Part shown: positions 62,550-64,000 of the stretch, piece by piece
Layout: each line of letters opens with the position of its first letter
Numbering within the stretch: the first letter of the stretch is position 1
Source of the DNA: Oscillospiraceae bacterium
Lineage (GTDB): Bacteria; Bacillota; Clostridia; Oscillospirales; Oscillospiraceae
Assembly: GCA_017398725.1 (NCBI GenBank)
Contig: JAFQFA010000002.1
Coordinates: 186,001 to 250,000 of the forward strand
Length of the DNA stretch: 64,000 bases
Direction: 5' to 3'
Program-made: the position numbers and the translations under genes
The notes under the pieces: model-generated
What the model was told of the DNA's origin: nothing
The model's database searches: none
What the model saw: only the letters and a program-made list of their open reading frames with translations

Positions 62550-64000
62550 ATGGCTAAGAAAAAGAAGAAAACACAAGCTGAGCGTGCCGTTGCAGACTCT
62601 CGAAAAAAGCGCGCAACTACAACTGCGAAAAAGAAAAACAAAGATACGGCCGAAAAGTTAAATATCCCGGTGCGATTGATCACCTCTGTTATTTTTGCGG
62701 GATTATTCTTATTATTCTTAATCGCTTCTTTTCGTTCAGATGGATTATTAGTCCAGCTAACAAAAAAGTTGATTTGCGGCATTGTTGGTCAAACCGGCTT
62801 TTTGGTTTCGATTCCTGTGTTGCTATACCTGTTTATTATCCACGCGTTTAGTGGGGAACGACCTGTTATCATGCGTTCTGTGTGTCTGGGCGCATTCTTG
62901 ATTGTTAGCGGTTGTATTGCGCATTTAGCATTACAGCCTACTTTAAGCAGCGGTATTGCAATGGTATCCGAACTGTATAACGGCGGTATCGACGGCACTA
63001 CCGGCGGTCTTTTATGCGGCGCGTTGGCTTGTCTTTTGGAGCTACTTTGCGGAACGATCGTATCATATATTATTTTGATCCTTGGCGGAATTTTTTCCTT
63101 ACTGGCCGGCATGCAAATTACGATCCCGAGCATCATTCGGGCTATTCAGAACCGTCCTCGTCCTGATTGGAATGATGAGCCCAGAGAACCCCGGCAGGAA
63201 CCGGCGGCCGTTGTTGTAAATCACATTGCAAATAAGCGTATTGAATACATAGAACGCCGCAGAAATCAGCCCGTTAAAGAAGATAAGCAAACACGCACAA
63301 AGCGGGTTAATGATATTTTTATGCAGATTGATGCAGATGTGGAGGAACCCGTTAATGCAGCATCTGGCGTGATCGTACCGGCTGATGATGAGCCGGAGAT
63401 CATTTCTGACGTGTTCACAAAGGAACCGATTCCCGAGACAATGCCGGAAGGGAAAGAGGCTGACGACTTTATTGACAAAGAGGTCGCACCGGAAGTTATG
63501 CAGCAGGCTCACGAAGCCGCTGTGAAAGCAGTTGCAGAAAGTAAGGTCACTGCACTGGATGCGGCAGAATCGGCGGCACTGATCGCACAGGAGATCGCAC
63601 AAACAGAAATTGCCGTAAAGCCGGAATATCGTTTCCCACCCATTGATCTACTGAAGCTTCCCAGCGCCGGTTTTGCAGACGGAACGCAGGAAATGCGAGA
63701 AAATTCCAACCGGTTGAATGAAACACTGGCAAGCTTCAAAATTGAAGCCCATATCATCAATGTGACCCGCGGTCCTAGCGTTACCCGTTATGAGGTCGAA
63801 CTTGAAAAGGGTGTTCGGTTAAGTAAGCTCACAACAGCAGCTGACGATATTGCCTTGAGCCTCGGCGCGAGTGGTGTGCGAATTGCTGCTGTGCCCGGTA
63901 AAATCTCGGTAGTGGGCATTGAGGTGCCGAATCGCGTTGTTAACACCGTATCCTTAAGAGAAGTCATTGATTCTCAGGAATTTGACAAGGCAAAATCCAA
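62550..64000 (+). CDS. DNA translocase FtsK/SpoIIIE, 3'-truncated by window edge
   Basis: The frame is open from ATG 62550 (GAGGTG upstream) to the end, giving 483 residues. It has a lysine-rich start, four transmembrane helices (about 40-175), an acidic and glutamate/alanine-rich linker (about 190-345) and the beginning of the translocase alpha domain (YRFPPIDLLKLPS, NVTRGPSVTRYEVELEKGV, LSLGASGVRIAAVPGK). The Walker motifs and gamma domain lie beyond the window. It pumps chromosomal DNA at the septum; in a spore former it may serve as SpoIIIE. Confidence 0.95.
   Translation, partial: MAKKKKKTQAERAVADSRKKRATTTAKKKNKDTAEKLNIPVRLITSVIFAGLFLLFLIASFRSDGLLVQLTKKLICGIVGQTGFLVSIPVLLYLFIIHAFSGERPVIMRSVCLGAFLIVSGCIAHLALQPTLSSGIAMVSELYNGGIDGTTGGLLCGALACLLELLCGTIVSYIILILGGIFSLLAGMQITIPSIIRAIQNRPRPDWNDEPREPRQEPAAVVVNHIANKRIEYIERRRNQPVKEDKQTRTKRVNDIFMQIDADVEEPVNAASGVIVPADDEPEIISDVFTKEPIPETMPEGKEADDFIDKEVAPEVMQQAHEAAVKAVAESKVTALDAAESAALIAQEIAQTEIAVKPEYRFPPIDLLKLPSAGFADGTQEMRENSNRLNETLASFKIEAHIINVTRGPSVTRYEVELEKGVRLSKLTTAADDIALSLGASGVRIAAVPGKISVVGIEVPNRVVNTVSLREVIDSQEFDKAKS

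Overview
The window reads as chromosome of a spore-forming Clostridia species, most like a gut Oscillospiraceae/Ruminococcaceae lineage. The reasons are a complete spoIIAA-spoIIAB-sigF operon, spoVAD/spoVAE, YunB, a SpoIVFB-like site-2 protease, AddAB recombination nuclease, T-box leaders on both aminoacyl-tRNA synthetase loci, Firmicutes-type signals (strong Shine-Dalgarno, TTGACA/TATAAT promoters) and a bile salt hydrolase. Genus assignment is inference; no rRNA is present.

Layout. 1-8.8 kb: end of a DUF1015 gene, ispE and addB-addA. 8.8-11.1 kb (minus): spoVAD-spoVAE followed by a tiny Asn/Gln repeat ORF, a small conserved unknown and ireB. 11.1-14.9 kb (minus): pheS-pheT behind a T-box. 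15-16.1 kb: lipoprotein and orphan mazF. 16.1-19 kb (minus): HhH protein, response regulator, histidine kinase and GerMN lipoprotein, with promoters interlocked with the divergent D,D-carboxypeptidase gene. 20.5-25.1 kb: family 4 uracil-DNA glycosylase, a GtrB-type glycosyltransferase and T-box-valS. 25.1-28.2 kb: small accessory patch (Rhs gene remnant, ankyrin protein, secreted CHAP protein with Cys-rich repeats). 28.4-35.6 kb: spoIIA operon, pcrA, yunB, ligA, pgsA. 35.7-37.9 kb (minus): three-gene cassette of cytosolic-looking SpoIID/peptidoglycan-binding proteins, probably spore-related. 38-43.8 kb: asnB, CarD-like regulator, bile salt hydrolase, HD hydrolase, glnA. 43.8-48.2 kb: two tRNA-Pro genes bracketing a site-2 protease, a radical SAM pair and a Lar-like zinc protein; the first tRNA has a duplicated 3' end. 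48.2-53.7 kb: rplS, lepB, rbgA, rnhB, yraN, dipeptidase, a threonine-synthase-like pseudoenzyme and a phosphoesterase. 53.8-60 kb: tig-clpP-clpX-lon-engB proteostasis block. 60-64 kb: TSCPD protein, apparently leaderless ybaK, TepA-like protease, divergent UppP, and the start of ftsK/spoIIIE.

Most of the window is housekeeping. The most unusual elements are the Asn/Gln mini-ORF behind spoVAE, the three-gene spore-like cassette with an apparent CTG start, the tRNA-Pro 3'-end duplication, the Rhs fossil with its ankyrin neighbour, and several enzyme-like proteins missing catalytic residues (ThrC-like, UppP-like, RTG-bearing D,D-carboxypeptidase). No CRISPR array, intact transposase or prophage was seen.
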